Positions 63,360 through 64,000 of a stretch of DNA of 64,000 bases are shown one piece after another. The stretch lies in contig NC_047062.1 of the NCBI RefSeq assembly GCF_902459465.1, forward strand, positions 23,627,919 through 23,691,918, given 5' to 3'. The notes beneath the pieces are model-generated. The model was not told where the DNA came from. It saw nothing but the letters and a program-made list of their open reading frames with translations, and ran no database searches. Made by a program: the position numbers and the translations under genes. Source of the stretch: Asterias rubens (taxonomy: Eukaryota; Echinodermata; Asteroidea; Forcipulatida; Asteriidae). The first letter of the stretch is position 1. Each line of letters begins with the position of its first letter.

Positions 63360-64000
63360 TTAACGTTGTCTGCATGTTCTAATAAAGTGTACATTTGTAG
63401 CTCGTTATGGAGATTAAATGTGTAAAGTGATGGGTTGTACAGGGTGAACAAATGTTCACAGTGAGCAAAATGTTTTTTGGGGGAATTTGGTCTGTGTTCA
63501 TTCATGGGGGAATTTCGCCTGTGTTCATCAAAAGTTGTGTGCCTGATTATTTAAATATGATAAAAATCAATGGAGGTTGGGGGTCGGAAGGAGGGAGGGG
63601 GTTTATATGGCAGAATGTAACCCCAGCTTATCTATAACATTTGCCTAAACGCTTCTGCTCAAGCTCAAAATGGGAAGTTCTAAAAATGGCATTACCTTAT
63701 AACTTATTTGTATAGTGAACATTGCTGATTACTACACTTTCTACTGTTGAACATATTGACTTATCATGTTGAAGCCAAGGTGATGGTTTCTGGACAGAAA
63801 TATGTACACAAATACATTGCCTGTATGTACACATACATTGTACAACAAATATAAACAGACAGGGAAGATGCGCGATCGCGAGGCAACTGCCGAGGCAAAG
63901 TTTGAAGAAGGAAGGTGTTCAAACAACAATCATACACAGTAAATTTTGCCCAAAAAGGCCTTGCTGTCCTAAGACTACTTACATTTGCTGCTAATGTTAT

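Larger units (their letters stand above)
48820..64000. other. Upstream PARP1 intron sequence; no exon recognised
   Basis: Minus-strand donor-like sites (for example near 51140, 56530, 62630 and 63980) were checked for PARP1 reading frames and phase. None fits the phase-1 junction needed by the exon at 48819 or known PARP1 sequence. The stretch is dominated by MITEs, SINEs, foldbacks and simple repeats. Confidence 0.6.

Noticed and set aside
63980..64000. Minus-strand donor-like ATTAGCAGCAAAT|GTAAGT at the window edge
   Set aside because: Joining it to the exon at 48819 in the needed phase makes a TGA; the rest is outside the window.
1..64000. CRISPR array, operon or phage-like structure
   Set aside because: The tandem repeats have no spacers of CRISPR type, and the genes have introns; this is an animal genome.

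Overview
The window is eukaryotic DNA from a repeat-rich animal genome. Small coding exons have canonical GT/AG splice sites and sit in kilobase introns full of short transposons. The protein similarities and the repeat types point to a marine deuterostome. An echinoderm, perhaps a sea star, is my best guess, from recalled resemblance of the commonest repeat to echinoderm sequence; the window does not prove it.

Three protein-coding genes are supported, all on the minus strand, so each reads from high to low coordinates. (1) 33259-48819 holds the 3' half of PARP1, poly(ADP-ribose) polymerase 1: eleven exons for the WGR domain, the helical regulatory domain and the whole ADP-ribosyltransferase domain, down to the stop codon. 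Zinc-finger, PADR1 and BRCT exons were not found up to 64000 and presumably lie beyond the edge. (2) 27254-29404 holds a complete three-exon gene for a 136-residue SAM-domain protein that resembles SAMD15. (3) 2904-25636 holds the 5' part of ACBD3, a Golgi acyl-CoA-binding-domain protein: six exons for the ACB domain, the charged segment and the Q-rich segment. The GOLD-domain exons must lie below position 1. ACBD3 and PARP1 are also near neighbours on the same strand of human 1q42, so the linkage looks like old microsynteny. Exon phases agree at every junction.

The rest is intron and intergenic sequence. Its main components are: (a) about two dozen short elements with TTAA target sites and ends starting AGG or AGC (T2/Kolobok-like MITEs), in several subfamilies; (b) foldback elements ending in CCAATTTCATAAAGC-type arms, and three roughly 190-bp elements ending in TTGACC/GGTCAA; (c) tRNA-derived SINEs; (d) a 5'-truncated CR1/L2-type LINE with an intact 3' reverse-transcriptase frame at 11225-12226, plus a second relic at 23763-24020; (e) tandem arrays with 22, 62, 76-82, 100, 283 bp and 18-bp periods and a (CAAA)n tract; (f) long hairpins, notably a 515-bp near-perfect palindrome at 24371-24885.

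No new multi-gene system is visible. The most interesting observations are architectural: a duplicated intron-exon junction giving ACBD3 exon 6 an in-frame alternative acceptor, a minisatellite that runs up to the 5' splice site of ACBD3 exon 3, the long palindrome in ACBD3 intron 1, and a roughly 2.3-kb composite insertion in the PARP1 catalytic region.
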